Notes under the pieces: model-generated
Database searches by the model: none
Seen by the model: only the letters and a program-made list of their open reading frames with translations
Told to the model about the DNA's origin: nothing
Shown: one piece after another, positions 49,307-59,552 of the stretch
Layout of the letters: each line of letters begins with the position of its first letter
Position numbering within the stretch: position 1 is the stretch's first letter
Assembly: GCF_028713855.1 (NCBI RefSeq)
Contig: NZ_JAQTNN010000013.1
Span: forward strand, 24,826-88,825
Reading direction: 5' to 3'
DNA: 64,000 nucleotides
DNA from: Sulfuricurvum sp.
GTDB taxonomy: Bacteria > Campylobacterota > Campylobacteria > Campylobacterales > Sulfurimonadaceae
Made by a program: the position numbers and the translations under genes

Positions 49307-50898
49307 AATACCCTCTCTATCATAAGCTGGATCGAGACACGCCCATTCCACTCATTTTTATTCACCGTATAACTGCACGACATTTTTTTATTTTCGGGGC
49401 ACTCCAACGTTCGTCGAAAAGCGATCAGCTCAAGTGTTTTCTGACTAACCCGAGAGGGACGCAGTTCTAAACGGCTGTGGGATTGATCGCTTCCAAAAAG
49501 TTTGACCGCTACAACATCGGCATCGCGAATCAGAAAGTGGGGGCGGGGATTTCCCTCGCCGTAAGGTTCAAACCGTTCCAGCAGTTCCAAGAGCTGAAAA
49601 TTGATCATCTCGTGTTCCAGCTCCCCGACGATCTCGTTATGGGGGATGAAATCAGCAGGATTGACATGCTTTGCCGCTTCATTGATTCCTTGACGAAATT
49701 GCTCGACGATATCACTGCTCATCGATAACCCCGCCGCCATTTTATGACCGCCGAATTTGGCGAGGAGATGTTCTTGGGCTTTGATAAGGGTATAAAGATC
49801 AACCGCACCGATACTGCGCCCTGAGCCTTTGGCAATGCCGTTATGGATGCTGAGAACTATGGCAGGCTTTTGAAAATGGTTTACGAGGCGTGATGCGACG
49901 ATACCCACAACACCCTCGTTCCAGTGTTCGCCGGCTACGACGATAACGGTGTCATTCGGATTGACGTGTGTCATCGCCTCGGCAGTTGTTTGTGCTTCGG
50001 TCTCTTTGCGCAGGGTATTGAGGGCAGTGAGGAGTTCGAACTGATGATAGGCTTTTTCAGTGGTGTCAGCCAAGAGAAAATCCAAAGCGATTTTAGCGTC
50101 TTCAAGCCGTCCTGCCGAGTTGATTCGGGGGGCGATTTGAAAGGCGATATCCTCTGAGGAGACATTGGATCGGTTCAGAAAATCGCGGATCAGGACAAAG
50201 GGCGAGAGGGTTGAACTTTGCATCATCTCCAGCCCTGTTTTGACAATAGCGCGATTGATTCCCACCAGCGGCATCACATCGGCAATAATCGCGAGGGCGA
50301 GAAATGGGAAGAACTGGCGCATATTAATGGTGAGTTCAAGCTCTTGTTTGAGCAGTCCCATGAGAAGCCATCCCACCTGTGCACCGCAAATTTCTTTAAA
50401 CGGATAGGGGCAATCGAGCTGTTTGGGGTTGATGATGGCATAAGCATCAGGAAGAATCTCGGAGGGGGTATGGTGATCGGTGATAATAAGATCAATCCCT
50501 CTGCTCTTACATACTTCTGCGGCTTCGAGTGCATTGATACCGTTATCAACCGTAAAAATAACATCTGCATCGAGCCGTTCGAGAACATTTTTAGAGACAC
50601 CGTATCCGTCGGTAAATCGGTTCGGTATGGTGGTGAATAGGGGATAGGGGATGAGGTCAAAGAAGCGTTTGACGATAGCAGTAGAGGTGACTCCGTCCAC
50701 ATCGTAATCACCTACCAACGCAATACGTTCACCGTTACGGATTGCACGGGCTAAACGTTCGGCACCTTTTTGGGCATCTTTGAGCTGATTGGGATGGGGA
50801 ATATCGGAGAGTTTTTCGCTCTGCGCCTCAAAACGGCGCGCTAAAAAATTCCCCAGCGTATGATGGTCGAGAAAGGGTACCTCAGGCAGGGTTCGCAT
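49303..50898 (-). CDS. recJ: Single-stranded-DNA exonuclease RecJ
   Basis: A 5'-3' exonuclease of DNA repair. The DHH phosphoesterase motifs are clear: [28 protein letters not shown] and [11 protein letters not shown], then the DHHA1 region with [12 protein letters not shown] and [14 protein letters not shown] choose the ATG at 50898 ([13 protein letters not shown]), 17 bases inside the end of pyrG, giving 531 residues. A further upstream reading is possible but lies deeper in pyrG. Confidence 0.95.
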   Translation of the reverse strand: MRTLPEVPFLDHHTLGNFLARRFEAQSEKLSDIPHPNQLKDAQKGAERLARAIRNGERIALVGDYDVDGVTSTAIVKRFFDLIPYPLFTTIPNRFTDGYGVSKNVLERLDADVIFTVDNGINALEAAEVCKSRGIDLIITDHHTPSEILPDAYAIINPKQLDCPYPFKEICGAQVGWLLMGLLKQELELTINMRQFFPFLALAIIADVMPLVGINRAIVKTGLEMMQSSTLSPFVLIRDFLNRSNVSSEDIAFQIAPRINSAGRLEDAKIALDFLLADTTEKAYHQFELLTALNTLRKETEAQTTAEAMTHVNPNDTVIVVAGEHWNEGVVGIVASRLVNHFQKPAIVLSIHNGIAKGSGRSIGAVDLYTLIKAQEHLLAKFGGHKMAAGLSMSSDIVEQFRQGINEAAKHVNPADFIPHNEIVGELEHEMINFQLLELLERFEPYGEGNPRPHFLIRDADVVAVKLFGSDQSHSRLELRPSRVSQKTLELIAFRRTLECPENKKMSCSYTVNKNEWNGRVSIQLMIERVF

Positions 50899-52510
50899 GA
50901 GAACAACTGGCTTTGACAAATCCGAGGATAGAAGCATTCGGACTTTGAAGCCTTGAAGTAAATTCCGGATGGAACTGTACACCTAAAAACCATGGGTGTG
51001 CCGGAATTTCAACCGCTTCGATCAAGCCGTGTGATTCACCGGTAACGGTCATTCCTGCCGCTTCAAGTGCTTCACGGTACGTTGGGTTGGCTTCATAGCG
51101 GTGGCGGTGACGCTCGTGAATCAGTGCTTCACCGTTATACGCAGCACGGAGGTTGGAACCCTCTTTGGTTTCACATGGATATTCGCCCAGACGGAGTGTT
51201 CCTCCCATAGGAGAATGATGGGTACGCAACTGCTTTTCGCCTGATTGGTCGATAAAATTGTCGATCAAATAAATCATAGGATGGGTTGTTGTAGGGTTAA
51301 ACTCGATTGAGTTTGCATCTTCAAATCCTAAAACATTACGGGCATATTCAACGATGGAGAGCTGCATCCCCAAACAAATCCCAAGATATGGAATACGGTT
51401 TTCACGTGCATAACGGATTGCCTGAATTTTACCCTCGACACCTCGATTGCCGAAACCGCCGGCAACGAGAACCGAATCACAGTCGCGTAAGAGCGCTTCG
51501 GCTCCTTGGCTCTCGATCTTTTCACTGTCAACCCAGTTGATTTGTACGCGGGTGTCCAAATGGGCACCCGAATGGATCAGGGCTTCGATAAGTGATTTAT
51601 ACGACTCTTTAAGTTCCAAATATTTACCGACAAAACCGATGGTGACATGGTATTTAGGGGAGACGATTTTTTTGACCAATGTATCCCATTGTTCCATATC
51701 GGGTTTAAGCTCACCCAACCCTAGCTCTTTACTGATCGGTGCGAGGATATTTTGGTGGAGAAAACTGAGCGGTACGGCATAAATCGTCTGCTCATCCATC
51801 GCTTCAATGATGCTGTCGTTGCTGACGTCACACGCGAGGGCAAGTTTTTTCTTGAATGTTTTCGGGAGTTTTTCTTCGCTGCGGGCGATAATCATCTGAG
51901 GCGTGATACCGATACGGCGAAGCTCTTGAACGGAGTGTTGGGTCGGTTTGCTTTTGTGCTCGCCGGCTGCTTTGATGAATGGGATGAGGGTAACGTGGAT
52001 AAAGAATGTCCCCTCCACCTCGTCATCATGCTTCATGGTACGAATCGCTTCCATAAACGGCAATCCTTCGATGTCTCCAACGGTACCGCCGAGTTCAACG
52101 ACGAGAATCTCGTGTCCCTCACCCGCTTTTTTAATCCGATCGACGATTTCACCGACGATATGAGGGACGACCTGAATGGTTTGTCCGAGGTATCCGCCGG
52201 TACGTTCACGCTCGATAACGCTGCTGTAGACCTGACCCGTTGTAAAGTTGCTGGTGCGCAAAAAAGAATCATTGAGGAATCGCTCGTAGTTCCCAATGTC
52301 GAGATCGGTTTCGGCACCGTCTTGAGTTACGAATACCTCACCATGTTCCAATGGACTCATGGTTCCTGGATCGACATTGATATACGGATCAATTTTAAGC
52401 ATCCCGACTTGTTTGCCGGAGTGTTTGAGGAGGGCGCCGATACTGGCTGCTGTAATCCCTTTTCCGAGTGAACTCAGAACTCCGCCGGTTACAAAAATAT
52501 ATTTGGTCAT
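50882..52510 (-). CDS. pyrG: CTP synthase
   Basis: Makes CTP from UTP with glutamine as nitrogen donor. The 542 residues start with [20 protein letters not shown] (synthetase domain) and end with a class I glutamine amidotransferase having GICLGMQL with the catalytic Cys and HPEF with the His. The start has AAGGA upstream. It heads the long leftward run pyrG-recJ-lipoprotein-TPR-rnhA-rnc-aroC. Confidence 0.97.
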   Translation of the reverse strand: MTKYIFVTGGVLSSLGKGITAASIGALLKHSGKQVGMLKIDPYINVDPGTMSPLEHGEVFVTQDGAETDLDIGNYERFLNDSFLRTSNFTTGQVYSSVIERERTGGYLGQTIQVVPHIVGEIVDRIKKAGEGHEILVVELGGTVGDIEGLPFMEAIRTMKHDDEVEGTFFIHVTLIPFIKAAGEHKSKPTQHSVQELRRIGITPQMIIARSEEKLPKTFKKKLALACDVSNDSIIEAMDEQTIYAVPLSFLHQNILAPISKELGLGELKPDMEQWDTLVKKIVSPKYHVTIGFVGKYLELKESYKSLIEALIHSGAHLDTRVQINWVDSEKIESQGAEALLRDCDSVLVAGGFGNRGVEGKIQAIRYARENRIPYLGICLGMQLSIVEYARNVLGFEDANSIEFNPTTTHPMIYLIDNFIDQSGEKQLRTHHSPMGGTLRLGEYPCETKEGSNLRAAYNGEALIHERHRHRYEANPTYREALEAAGMTVTGESHGLIEAVEIPAHPWFLGVQFHPEFTSRLQSPNASILGFVKASCSHANPA

Positions 52511-52652
52511 TGAATCATTCCTTGGCGCTTAGCGTTTTTACGATGGGGTTAAATGGGTCGTGATGATCCAAAACGTCGACAAATTGCCGCTCTTCTTAAG
52601 GAACGTATTATATACTTTTAAGACTTATAAAAACGTTTGAAAATGGAAATTA

Positions 52653-54260
52653 GTGGAATCAGCTCTTTATTACGTGACAACAGCTCTTGGAATATCGATT
52701 ATTGTTAATCTGATATTAAAGCGATTGGGTATTTCACAGATCATCGGTTACATCATGACGGGTGTCGTGGTGGCGTATGCGTTTGATCTTCGTCATATGG
52801 CTGACACGCATGCACTTGAGTCCATTGCAGAGTTTGGAATTGTTTTTTTAATGTTCACAATCGGTCTGGAGATGTCGTTGCAGCGCCTTGCATTGATGAA
52901 GATCGATGTATTTTTTAACGGTTTTTTACAAACGACGATTACTGCCGCTATTTTTTTAGCACTAACCTACGGAGTTTTTCACCTCAATTTGGCGACGTCG
53001 TTGATTGTATCAATGTCGTTGGCTCTCTCCTCTACAGCGGTGGTTTTGAGTTATCTGAAATCGACTAAAGAGATCACCCGTCCCTATGGGCAGAAGTCGA
53101 TGGGGATACTAATTTACCAAGATATCGCCGTTATCCCGATCCTCTTATTGATCGGGTTTTTAGGTTCGGGTGGTGATATTGCGTCGGTTTTACTTCAAAC
53201 GGCCCTGAGTGCTATCGTTATCGTCAGTTTGCTCTTTGTTGTCGGGAAAAAGGTGATGGCTTGGCTGCTGCATTTCTCCTCATCGAGCAATGTTGACGAA
53301 CTGTTTATGGGTTCTGTTCTTCTGATTGTTGTCGGGGCATCATTGGCGGTTCATGCTTTTGGGTTTACCTATTCGCTGGGAGCATTTATCGCGGGGATGA
53401 TTATTGCTGAAACCCGTTACCATCACAAAGTCGAATCTGATATAGCTCCGTTTAAAGATTTATTATTGGGGACATTTTTTGTTACGGTAGGGATGAAAAT
53501 CGATTTGGCATTTTTTGTATCCCATGCGGCGGAGGTGATGGGATTATTAATTGCCATTATGCTGATAAAAGCGATCGTTATATTCGGTGTCGTCAATATC
53601 TACTCTAAATCTAAAACAGCGTTCAAAGCTTCTATCGCGATGGCACAGGTGGGGGAATTTTCATTTGCGGTTTTTGCATTGGCGAGCAATCATAAACTTT
53701 TGGATGAGTCGCTATCGCAAATGTTGGTATTAGCGATCGTACTCTCTTTGTTGATTACCCCTTTTATTCTCTCCAATCTTGCTAAAATCAGCTCCCTTTT
53801 CTTCCGAGAGCCGGGTGCTATCGAGGATTTCAGTACCTTAAGCGAAGAGAAAAATCATTTCATCGTGTGCGGATATGGGGTTGTCGGTCGTTTTGTGGTA
53901 AAAGCGCTTCACGCTCAAGGCGTTAATTACATCATTGTCGATAACAGCTATAAGCATGTGCAAGAGGCGATATCCCACGGGGAAAAAGCCTATTATGGCG
54001 ATATGTCGAAAATATCGATTCTCGATAAAATACATGCAGCAGAGGCGGCAAGTGTCATTGTTACCCTGGATAATTTAGAAAAGAAGCGTTTGATTTGTGA
54101 AGCAGTTTTGACTCATGCGCCAAAAGTAAAAGTAGTGGTAAAAGTAATCAGTCTTGAGGAAAAAAGGACGTTGCGTGATTTGCCCATCAGCGTAACGATA
54201 GATGGAAAACGTGAGGTGGCAGCCCGCCTTGTGAGCGAAGCACTGCACTGCGAGTTATGA
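52653..54260 (+). CDS. Kef-type cation/proton antiporter with RCK domain
   Basis: A 535-residue CPA2-family membrane protein. About 12 hydrophobic segments span residues 1-385, with IMTGVVVAYAFDL, EFGIVFLMFTIGLEM and YSLGAFIAGMIIAET typical of the family. A cytoplasmic RCK/TrkA-N nucleotide-binding domain follows (about 405-520), starting FIVCGYGVVGRFVVKAL. The RCK_C domain of many relatives is not seen. The start is a GTG at 52653. It probably exchanges K+ or Na+ for protons. The 3' end overlaps the convergent gene by six bases. Confidence 0.9.
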   Translation: MESALYYVTTALGISIIVNLILKRLGISQIIGYIMTGVVVAYAFDLRHMADTHALESIAEFGIVFLMFTIGLEMSLQRLALMKIDVFFNGFLQTTITAAIFLALTYGVFHLNLATSLIVSMSLALSSTAVVLSYLKSTKEITRPYGQKSMGILIYQDIAVIPILLLIGFLGSGGDIASVLLQTALSAIVIVSLLFVVGKKVMAWLLHFSSSSNVDELFMGSVLLIVVGASLAVHAFGFTYSLGAFIAGMIIAETRYHHKVESDIAPFKDLLLGTFFVTVGMKIDLAFFVSHAAEVMGLLIAIMLIKAIVIFGVVNIYSKSKTAFKASIAMAQVGEFSFAVFALASNHKLLDESLSQMLVLAIVLSLLITPFILSNLAKISSLFFREPGAIEDFSTLSEEKNHFIVCGYGVVGRFVVKALHAQGVNYIIVDNSYKHVQEAISHGEKAYYGDMSKISILDKIHAAEAASVIVTLDNLEKKRLICEAVLTHAPKVKVVVKVISLEEKRTLRDLPISVTIDGKREVAARLVSEALHCEL

Positions 54261-54572
54261 ATGTGAAGGTTGTTCGTTAACGAGCCACTGGAGGTAACGG
54301 ATTGACCAATCCAAATCTTCCAATGCTGTATCAACCGCTTCGAGCGGCTGATCCAAATTCGCTTTTAGCTCTTTGAGGCGTTGCTTCAAATATTGAGCCA
54401 TAGAGTAATATGTATTGAGCGAGGTGTCATCTTGCGCTTTGATGATCAAATCTTCAAGCGTCTCGATGAGAGGTTTTTCATTCGGGAAAATATTTCCCGC
54501 TTTCCGAAGTGTTCGCTGCACCTTTTGCAGATGCGGCATATCGACTTTAAAATTATCAGGATTAGCGGACAT
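54255..54572 (-). CDS. Hypothetical helical protein downstream of pyrE
   Basis: A 105-residue soluble, strongly helical protein (VQRTLRKAGNIFPNE, AQYLKQRLKELKANLDQPL). No signal or membrane segment. Its start overlaps the pyrE stop by one base (TGATG) with AGAGGA upstream, so it is coupled to the secG-frr-pyrE operon. I recognise no characterised family. Confidence 0.8.
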   Translation of the reverse strand: MSANPDNFKVDMPHLQKVQRTLRKAGNIFPNEKPLIETLEDLIIKAQDDTSLNTYYSMAQYLKQRLKELKANLDQPLEAVDTALEDLDWSIRYLQWLVNEQPSHS

Positions 54573-55180
54573 CAGTTTCCTCTTGAACCCGGTTTGATTG
54601 CTTCAGAGCCATTGACGCATAACGGGCAATTGTCCGGTGCGTACATTTCAAAATCAAAATCGGCTAGAGCGAAAAGCGGTTTATTGTCTGGTAAAGCACA
54701 GTTGACTTTACGTTCCAATGCGCTACCTTCCCGTTTGCAAAAACCACGGTTGGCAAGTGCGGCAAATCCGACGACTACTCCGCCGAGGGCTTCGATTGCC
54801 TTTGCCGCTTCCATTGCTGAACCGCCGGTAGTGATGATGTCTTCACAAATGATGACTCTCTCTCCCGCGCTGATTTCAAAGCCGCGACGGATTTGCATCT
54901 CACCGTTTACCCGTTCCGCAAAAATAGAGCGTTTATCAAGCGCGGTTGCAAGAGCGAAACCTGCGATCAAACCACCGAGTGCCGGAGCACAAACGGTATC
55001 AATTTCGATCCCGTTTGCTTGAATATTGGCAGCCAGTGCATCAGCAAGAAGCTTTGCCGTTTTGGGTTGTTCCAACACTTTTGCCGATTGGAGGTAATAA
55101 GCAGAGTGATTGCCCGAGCTAAGTTTAAAATGCCCTTCGAGCATCGCGCTCGCATCGAGATAGATTTGTTTGATATCCAT
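54572..55180 (-). CDS. pyrE: Orotate phosphoribosyltransferase
   Basis: Makes orotidine monophosphate from orotate and PRPP in pyrimidine synthesis. The 202 residues include the PRPP-binding motif [17 protein letters not shown]. The C-terminal part has two cysteines (NCALPDN and DNCPLCVNG), common in the longer archaeal- and Campylobacter-type PyrE. It is five bases after frr. Confidence 0.95.
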   Translation of the reverse strand: MDIKQIYLDASAMLEGHFKLSSGNHSAYYLQSAKVLEQPKTAKLLADALAANIQANGIEIDTVCAPALGGLIAGFALATALDKRSIFAERVNGEMQIRRGFEISAGERVIICEDIITTGGSAMEAAKAIEALGGVVVGFAALANRGFCKREGSALERKVNCALPDNKPLFALADFDFEMYAPDNCPLCVNGSEAIKPGSRGN

Positions 55181-55185
55181 CGTGA

Positions 55186-55743
55186 TTATACCGTCAAGAT
55201 ATCTTGCTCTTTACTTTTGAGCAATTCTTCGATTTTAGCGATAAATTTATCGGTAATTTTTTGAACTTTGTCTTGAGCACCTTTGGACTCATCGGCAGTT
55301 ACCAATTTATCTTTTTCGAGAACTTTGATTTTATCGTTTGCTTTTTTACGGTCATTGCGTACCGCTACTTTGGCATCTTCCGCCATGCCGCGTGCTTTTT
55401 TCGCAGTATCTTGACGTTGATCGACTGTCATTGCAGGAAAAAACAGTTTGATTTCGGTTCCGTTATTGTTCGGATTGACCCCGATATCGGCTTTCATGAT
55501 CGCTTTTTCGATGACAGAGAGCATCGATTTGTCCCACGGAGAGATGGTAATCGTGGTTGCATCGGTTGCGAGTACGCTTGCCGCTTGATCGATAGGAGTC
55601 ATTGACCCGTAGTTATCGATACGAACATTATCCAAAATTTTGGTTGTGACTCTGCCGGTTCGGAGAGTGCGGAAGTTACTAAGGAGATGCTCGCAGCTCC
55701 CTTGCATTTTTTCTTCACAAAATTGATAGACTTCGTTTAGCAT
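55186..55743 (-). CDS. frr: Ribosome recycling factor
   Basis: Splits ribosomes after termination with EF-G. The 185-residue length is standard. Family segments: [36 protein letters not shown] and [15 protein letters not shown] with the following [17 protein letters not shown]. It lies between secG and pyrE, the order conserved in Campylobacter. Confidence 0.97.
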   Translation of the reverse strand: MLNEVYQFCEEKMQGSCEHLLSNFRTLRTGRVTTKILDNVRIDNYGSMTPIDQAASVLATDATTITISPWDKSMLSVIEKAIMKADIGVNPNNNGTEIKLFFPAMTVDQRQDTAKKARGMAEDAKVAVRNDRKKANDKIKVLEKDKLVTADESKGAQDKVQKITDKFIAKIEELLKSKEQDILTV

Positions 55744-55758
55744 GAAATCCCCCTTGTC

Positions 55759-56079
55759 TTATTTAGTGGTTTTGTTGATATCGTTTACGACGTTGATTGT
55801 CGGAGCTGCAACGTCATTGTTTTCTACCATGGCATCCACAACGGAAGCACTTTTTTGCTGAGCGTAAAAATAGCCCAATGCGATTGTATTGACAACGAAA
55901 ATAAATCCGAGGAAGAAGGTGACTTTCGCTAAAAAAGTTCCTGGTCCTTTAGCCCCGAATACCGATTCATTTGATCCGCTGTAAGCACCTAACCCGATGC
56001 TTGAACTTTTTTGTAACAGTACCGCGATGGTGATCATAACGACCAAAACGATCTGCACGATGAGCAGTATACCTGTCAT
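55759..56079 (-). CDS. secG: Preprotein translocase subunit SecG
   Basis: A small partner of SecYE. The 106 residues contain two membrane helices (about 2-20 and 53-73), the conserved loop LLQKSSSIGLGAYSGS and FLAKVTFFLGF. The C-terminal tail is longer than in short SecG proteins. AAGGA precedes the start. It is the first gene of the secG-frr-pyrE operon. Confidence 0.94.
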   Translation of the reverse strand: MTGILLIVQIVLVVMITIAVLLQKSSSIGLGAYSGSNESVFGAKGPGTFLAKVTFFLGFIFVVNTIALGYFYAQQKSASVVDAMVENNDVAAPTINVVNDINKTTK

Positions 56080-56109
56080 GTTTATCCTTGAGTTTTTAAA
56101 AAGTTCGCG

Positions 56110-56115
56110 ATTATA
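56110..56115 (-). promoter_or_regulatory. Promoter -10 (TATAAT) of the secG-frr-pyrE operon
   Basis: On the minus strand TATAAT lies 31 bases before the secG start, in the pattern GCTATAATCG. Confidence 0.5.
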
Positions 56116-56195
56116 GCATAGTGTTCATAAGAGAGGAATGAAGCCTTTTTTTAATAAGAGAGATACTAAGATACTCTTTTTGAAAAGGAAACACT

Positions 56196-56285
56196 GTGTG
56201 TACAAAATGTACTTTAAAGAAAAAGCTTGGGCTTGCTATCGGTATTGTTGTGACGTCCATTGCCTATTACTATACGTATTCGTAA
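56196..56285 (+). CDS. 29-residue CxxC single-pass membrane peptide
   Basis: A short frame with GTG start and AAGGA seven bases upstream. The product begins MCTKCTLKKKLGLAIGI: a CxxC pair, a basic patch, then a hydrophobic helix of about 16 residues ending in tyrosines and SYTS-like polar residues. The layout suggests an inner-membrane peptide with the CxxC on the cytoplasmic side. It ends 41 bases before znuA on the same strand, so it may be cotranscribed and may bind zinc or iron (inference). I recognise no family. It is too short to be sure, but the ribosome site and composition favour a real gene. Confidence 0.55.
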   Translation: MCTKCTLKKKLGLAIGIVVTSIAYYYTYS

Positions 56286-56297
56286 TTTTAGACGAAT
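56278..56297. promoter_or_regulatory. Inverted repeat before znuA
   Basis: ATTCGT and ACGAAT flank an eight-base spacer; TACT and AGTA can extend the outer stem with a bulge. The repeat overlaps the stop of the CxxC peptide gene. It could be an operator or an RNA hairpin. It does not fit the E. coli Zur consensus that I know. Confidence 0.25.
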
Positions 56298-56326
56298 AGT
56301 ATTACGTGTGAAAGAGAGATAAATTT

Positions 56327-57301
56327 ATGGATACGAAACGACTGATCGTTTTTGGCAGTATCATCGCCGCAATCGTAATGGGGATGAGTTTTTTTTCTCC
56401 GCAGCTTCAGAAAACAACGACGCCAACAGACAATAGGGTAGTTGTCTCTGTGAGTACGTTTTCGCTGTTGGAAGCGGCCAATGCGGTTGCAGGTGATGCG
56501 ATCGATGTCCGTTCCATCGTCCCTTTGGGGAGTGATGCCCACATGTTCTCCCCGAATCCTACCCAAGTAGCCGACATCTCCAAATCAGCGTTATTCGTCT
56601 TTAACGGTGCGGGATTTGAGATATGGGCGGAGAATTTAAAAACGACCCTTCCTTCAACGACGGGGGTAATCGATATGAGTCAACATGTCGCTTTACAAAA
56701 AGGTGAAGAGGCACTTCACGATGAGCATGGCGATGAAGCACCTATTACTCATGAAGATCATCACCATCACGGAGTGTATGACCCTCACTACTGGCTTGAT
56801 ATTGATAATATGATTAAAATGACCCAAACGCTGGATACAGAGTTCACTAAGCTCGTCCCTGCAAAAGCAGAACAATTTCATAAAAACTCAGCCGTCTATA
56901 TTACCGAACTCGAAAAACTAAAATCAGAGTATGCTTCAGGATTGTCCGAGTGTAAAAACCGTACGCTGATTTCCAATCATGACGCCTTCGGATATCTCGC
57001 CCATGCCAATAACCTCGAAAATATTTCGGTGATCGGTCTCTCATCCGATGAACAGCCAAGTGCACAAGTGATGGCGCATATTGTCGAAGTAGTGAAAGAA
57101 CACGGGATGAAAACCATCTTTTTTGAAGAATTGATCAACGATAACGTTTCCCAAACCATTGCAAAAGAGACAGGCGCAAAAGCCTTACCGCTTCAACCGC
57201 TGGAAAATATTAGCCAAGATGAGTTAAAATCGCATCAAACCTATCTTACGATTATGCGTGAGAATCTGAAAAAATTACGAGAAGCGATGGAGTGCCGTTG
57301 A
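56327..57301 (+). CDS. znuA: Zinc ABC transporter, substrate-binding protein
   Basis: A periplasmic metal-binding protein of the ZnuA/TroA cluster (324 residues) with an N-terminal signal or anchor (about 6-25). A His- and acid-rich loop (HDEHGDEAPITHEDHHHHG, about 128-146) is typical of zinc-binding members. Metal ligands probably include the His of GSDAHMFSP, the His after the loop and the His of SNHDAFGYLA. It heads a znuACB operon; the ZnuC start overlaps its stop. Confidence 0.93.
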   Translation: MDTKRLIVFGSIIAAIVMGMSFFSPQLQKTTTPTDNRVVVSVSTFSLLEAANAVAGDAIDVRSIVPLGSDAHMFSPNPTQVADISKSALFVFNGAGFEIWAENLKTTLPSTTGVIDMSQHVALQKGEEALHDEHGDEAPITHEDHHHHGVYDPHYWLDIDNMIKMTQTLDTEFTKLVPAKAEQFHKNSAVYITELEKLKSEYASGLSECKNRTLISNHDAFGYLAHANNLENISVIGLSSDEQPSAQVMAHIVEVVKEHGMKTIFFEELINDNVSQTIAKETGAKALPLQPLENISQDELKSHQTYLTIMRENLKKLREAMECR

Positions 57302-58053
57302 AATTTTCCCCTAGCCTTTTTGAAGTGAACAACCTCAACTTTGAGCGGCAAGGGAGTTTAGTCCTAAAAGGGGTGTCCTTTCGTATTTTGCCGGGAGAAT
57401 ATTGCGCAATTATTGGTCCCAACGGCGGAGGGAAAACGACCCTTGTCCGCCTTTTGCTGGGGCTGGAAAAACCGACATCGGGGGAGATTTCTCTTTTTGG
57501 TACTTCTCAAAAGCGCTTTCACGATTGGAACCGAATCGGTTACGTTCCGCAGCGTTCCGCTCTTGTGGACAGTACTTTCCCAGCTACGGTGCGTGAAGTC
57601 GTCGGAATGGGACGATATGCCAGACGGGGAATTTTTGGATTTGAATCGGCCGAAGACAAAACCGCTATTCTCGAAGCAATGGAGCTGATGGGTGTGAGTG
57701 ATTTATCGGATCGTCTTATCGGGAATCTCTCCGGCGGTCAACGCCAGCGGGTGATGATTGCCCGTGCTTTGGCTTCCAACCCTGAAGTTTTGATTGTCGA
57801 TGAACCCAATACGGGGGTTGATGTCGAATCTCAGCACCGTTTTTATACGCTTCTTCGCACTCTCAACCGAACCAAAAAACTCTCTATCCTCTTTATAACC
57901 CATGACATCGGGGTGATTGCAGAAGATATTACCCGTGTCTTATTCGTAAACCAAACTTTATTGGTTTCCCAAAATCCTGCCGAAATGATCCGATGTGATG
58001 AGATGAGCCGATTATACGGCGTCCCTGCTCATGTCGTGTGTCATAACCATTAG
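57298..58053 (+). CDS. znuC: Zinc ABC transporter, ATP-binding protein
   Basis: The ATPase of the metal importer. Walker A is GPNGGGKTTL, the ABC signature is LSGGQRQRVMIARA and Walker B is VLIVDEPN, followed by the switch His in ITHDIG. I prefer a TTG start at 57298 (GGAG five bases upstream, TTGA overlap with znuA); a GTG at 57292 is the alternative. Length is about 251 residues, normal for ZnuC. Confidence 0.94.
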   Translation: MKFSPSLFEVNNLNFERQGSLVLKGVSFRILPGEYCAIIGPNGGGKTTLVRLLLGLEKPTSGEISLFGTSQKRFHDWNRIGYVPQRSALVDSTFPATVREVVGMGRYARRGIFGFESAEDKTAILEAMELMGVSDLSDRLIGNLSGGQRQRVMIARALASNPEVLIVDEPNTGVDVESQHRFYTLLRTLNRTKKLSILFITHDIGVIAEDITRVLFVNQTLLVSQNPAEMIRCDEMSRLYGVPAHVVCHNH

Positions 58054-58059
58054 GAATCA

Positions 58060-58860
58060 ATGATGATGGAAATGCTAAATTACCCCTTTATGCAGCGTGC
58101 TTTTATCGCAGGGCTTATGATTGCCGTTCTCGCTTCGCTGAGCGGATCATTCATTGTCCTTCGCCGCTATTCACTGCTGAGTGAAACACTTGCCCATGTC
58201 TCATTGGTTGGAGTCTCTGTAGGACTTTTATTCGGAATGAGCCCTTTATGGATGGCGGTCATCGCATCCCTTGTCGCATCATGGCTGATCGAGTATTTGC
58301 GAAGCGTTTACGGGATGTACTCCGATTCGGTACTGGCAATTTTCTTATCGGGTTCGCTTGCCCTTGCCATAGTGATCGTCTCGTTGGCGGGATCGTTTAA
58401 TGCCTCTTTGTTTAGTTACCTGTTTGGCTCTATCCTCTCGGTAAGTGTTGAAGATTTATGGGTAATGGGAATTTTCGGTTCATTAGCGATGGCCTTGCTG
58501 CTGGTATTTTTCAAGGAACTCTATTTTATCGCCTTTGATGAAGATGTTGCCCGCGCGGGAGGAATTCGGGTTACGATGTTGAACTTTATGCTCGTTAGCG
58601 TGATAGCTATTATTATCGCTCTCTCGATTCGGGTCGTCGGGACGCTCTTGATTGGTGCATTAATGGTGATCCCTCCGGTTGCCGCGATCCGATTCGGGAT
58701 GGGTTTTTATCCGACGACGCTCCTCTCTATGGCTATTGCCTTGATTTCAGTGGTGATCGGACTGAGTGCATCGTATCTTTTTTCGCTTCCCAGCGGTGCG
58801 GCAATCGTCTTGTGCCTTTTGCTCATTTTTATTATCGCATTGGTCGTTAACCGCCGATGA
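58060..58860 (+). CDS. znuB: Zinc ABC transporter, permease
   Basis: A 266-residue ABC-3 family permease with about eight hydrophobic segments. Family segments include FIVLRRYSLLSETLAHVSL and RVVGTLLIGALMVIPPVAA. Two in-frame ATGs at 58060 and 58063 both fit AGGA upstream. It lies six bases after znuC and overlaps the next gene by ATGA. Confidence 0.94.
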   Translation: MMMEMLNYPFMQRAFIAGLMIAVLASLSGSFIVLRRYSLLSETLAHVSLVGVSVGLLFGMSPLWMAVIASLVASWLIEYLRSVYGMYSDSVLAIFLSGSLALAIVIVSLAGSFNASLFSYLFGSILSVSVEDLWVMGIFGSLAMALLLVFFKELYFIAFDEDVARAGGIRVTMLNFMLVSVIAIIIALSIRVVGTLLIGALMVIPPVAAIRFGMGFYPTTLLSMAIALISVVIGLSASYLFSLPSGAAIVLCLLLIFIIALVVNRR

Positions 58861-59552
58861 GCAGTGCCTGTCATGAGTTTTCACGCTACGCGGCAGAGTA
58901 CGGCAGCCGCAATGTCATTCAGCGGCATGTCGCGGATAAACTGATCACCTCCACTTCCGATCAGCCGAGTCGCATTTTGGACTTGGGATGCGGAAACGGA
59001 ACCCTCTTCTCATTGATCGATTGGGAGATTGAGCGTTTCGTCGGAGTCGATTTCTCTGATTCCATGCTCTCACATCACCCTGTATCCCCGAATGTCGAGT
59101 TAATCTTGGGAGATTTTAACAACCCAGCGTTATTTGAGAGACTGGGTGGTGAGCACTTTGATCGTATCTACTCCGCTTCGGCATTGCAGTGGGCGGAGGA
59201 TTTGGATCGCGTTATAGAGTCTCTCGCTTCCCTGAACACCCCGATGTCACTGGCGATCTTCACAGCAGGGACGTTTAAAACCTTACACGAGTGCGCTGAG
59301 GTAACTCCATTGCTTCGAAGTTCTGATGAGGTGATGGCTATCGCCGAGAAACATTTGGATGCCCGTTTTGAAGTGCTTCACTATACGTTAGAGTTTGATT
59401 CGGTACGGGAGATGTTTCGCTATATTAAACGAAGCGGTGTGAGTGGTGGACGCAGGGTTCTCGATTTTGCACAAACGAAACGACTGATGGAAACCTATCC
59501 GTTAAACTATCTCGAATTTGAGGTTGTGTTTATTACAACCTCTGCTCACTAA
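58857..59552 (+). CDS. BioC-like SAM-dependent methyltransferase
   Basis: A 231-residue class I methyltransferase. The SAM motif is ILDLGCGNGTLFSLI, with an acidic residue in VGVDFSDSML and the segment IYSASALQWAEDLDRVI, which is typical of BioC (malonyl-ACP O-methyltransferase of biotin synthesis). No other biotin gene is nearby, so BioC is the best guess rather than certain. It overlaps znuB by ATGA and the convergent kinase gene by 20 bases. Confidence 0.8.
   Translation: MSSACHEFSRYAAEYGSRNVIQRHVADKLITSTSDQPSRILDLGCGNGTLFSLIDWEIERFVGVDFSDSMLSHHPVSPNVELILGDFNNPALFERLGGEHFDRIYSASALQWAEDLDRVIESLASLNTPMSLAIFTAGTFKTLHECAEVTPLLRSSDEVMAIAEKHLDARFEVLHYTLEFDSVREMFRYIKRSGVSGGRRVLDFAQTKRLMETYPLNYLEFEVVFITTSAH

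Noticed and set aside
51752..52471. Open frame of 239 codons on the plus strand opposite pyrG
   Set aside because: Antisense to CTP synthase, whose identity is certain; no supporting motif.
56160..56326. Zur box before znuA
   Set aside because: I looked for a GTTATAATATAAC-like palindrome and found only a short ATTCGT/ACGAAT repeat and GATACT direct repeats, which do not match the consensus I know.
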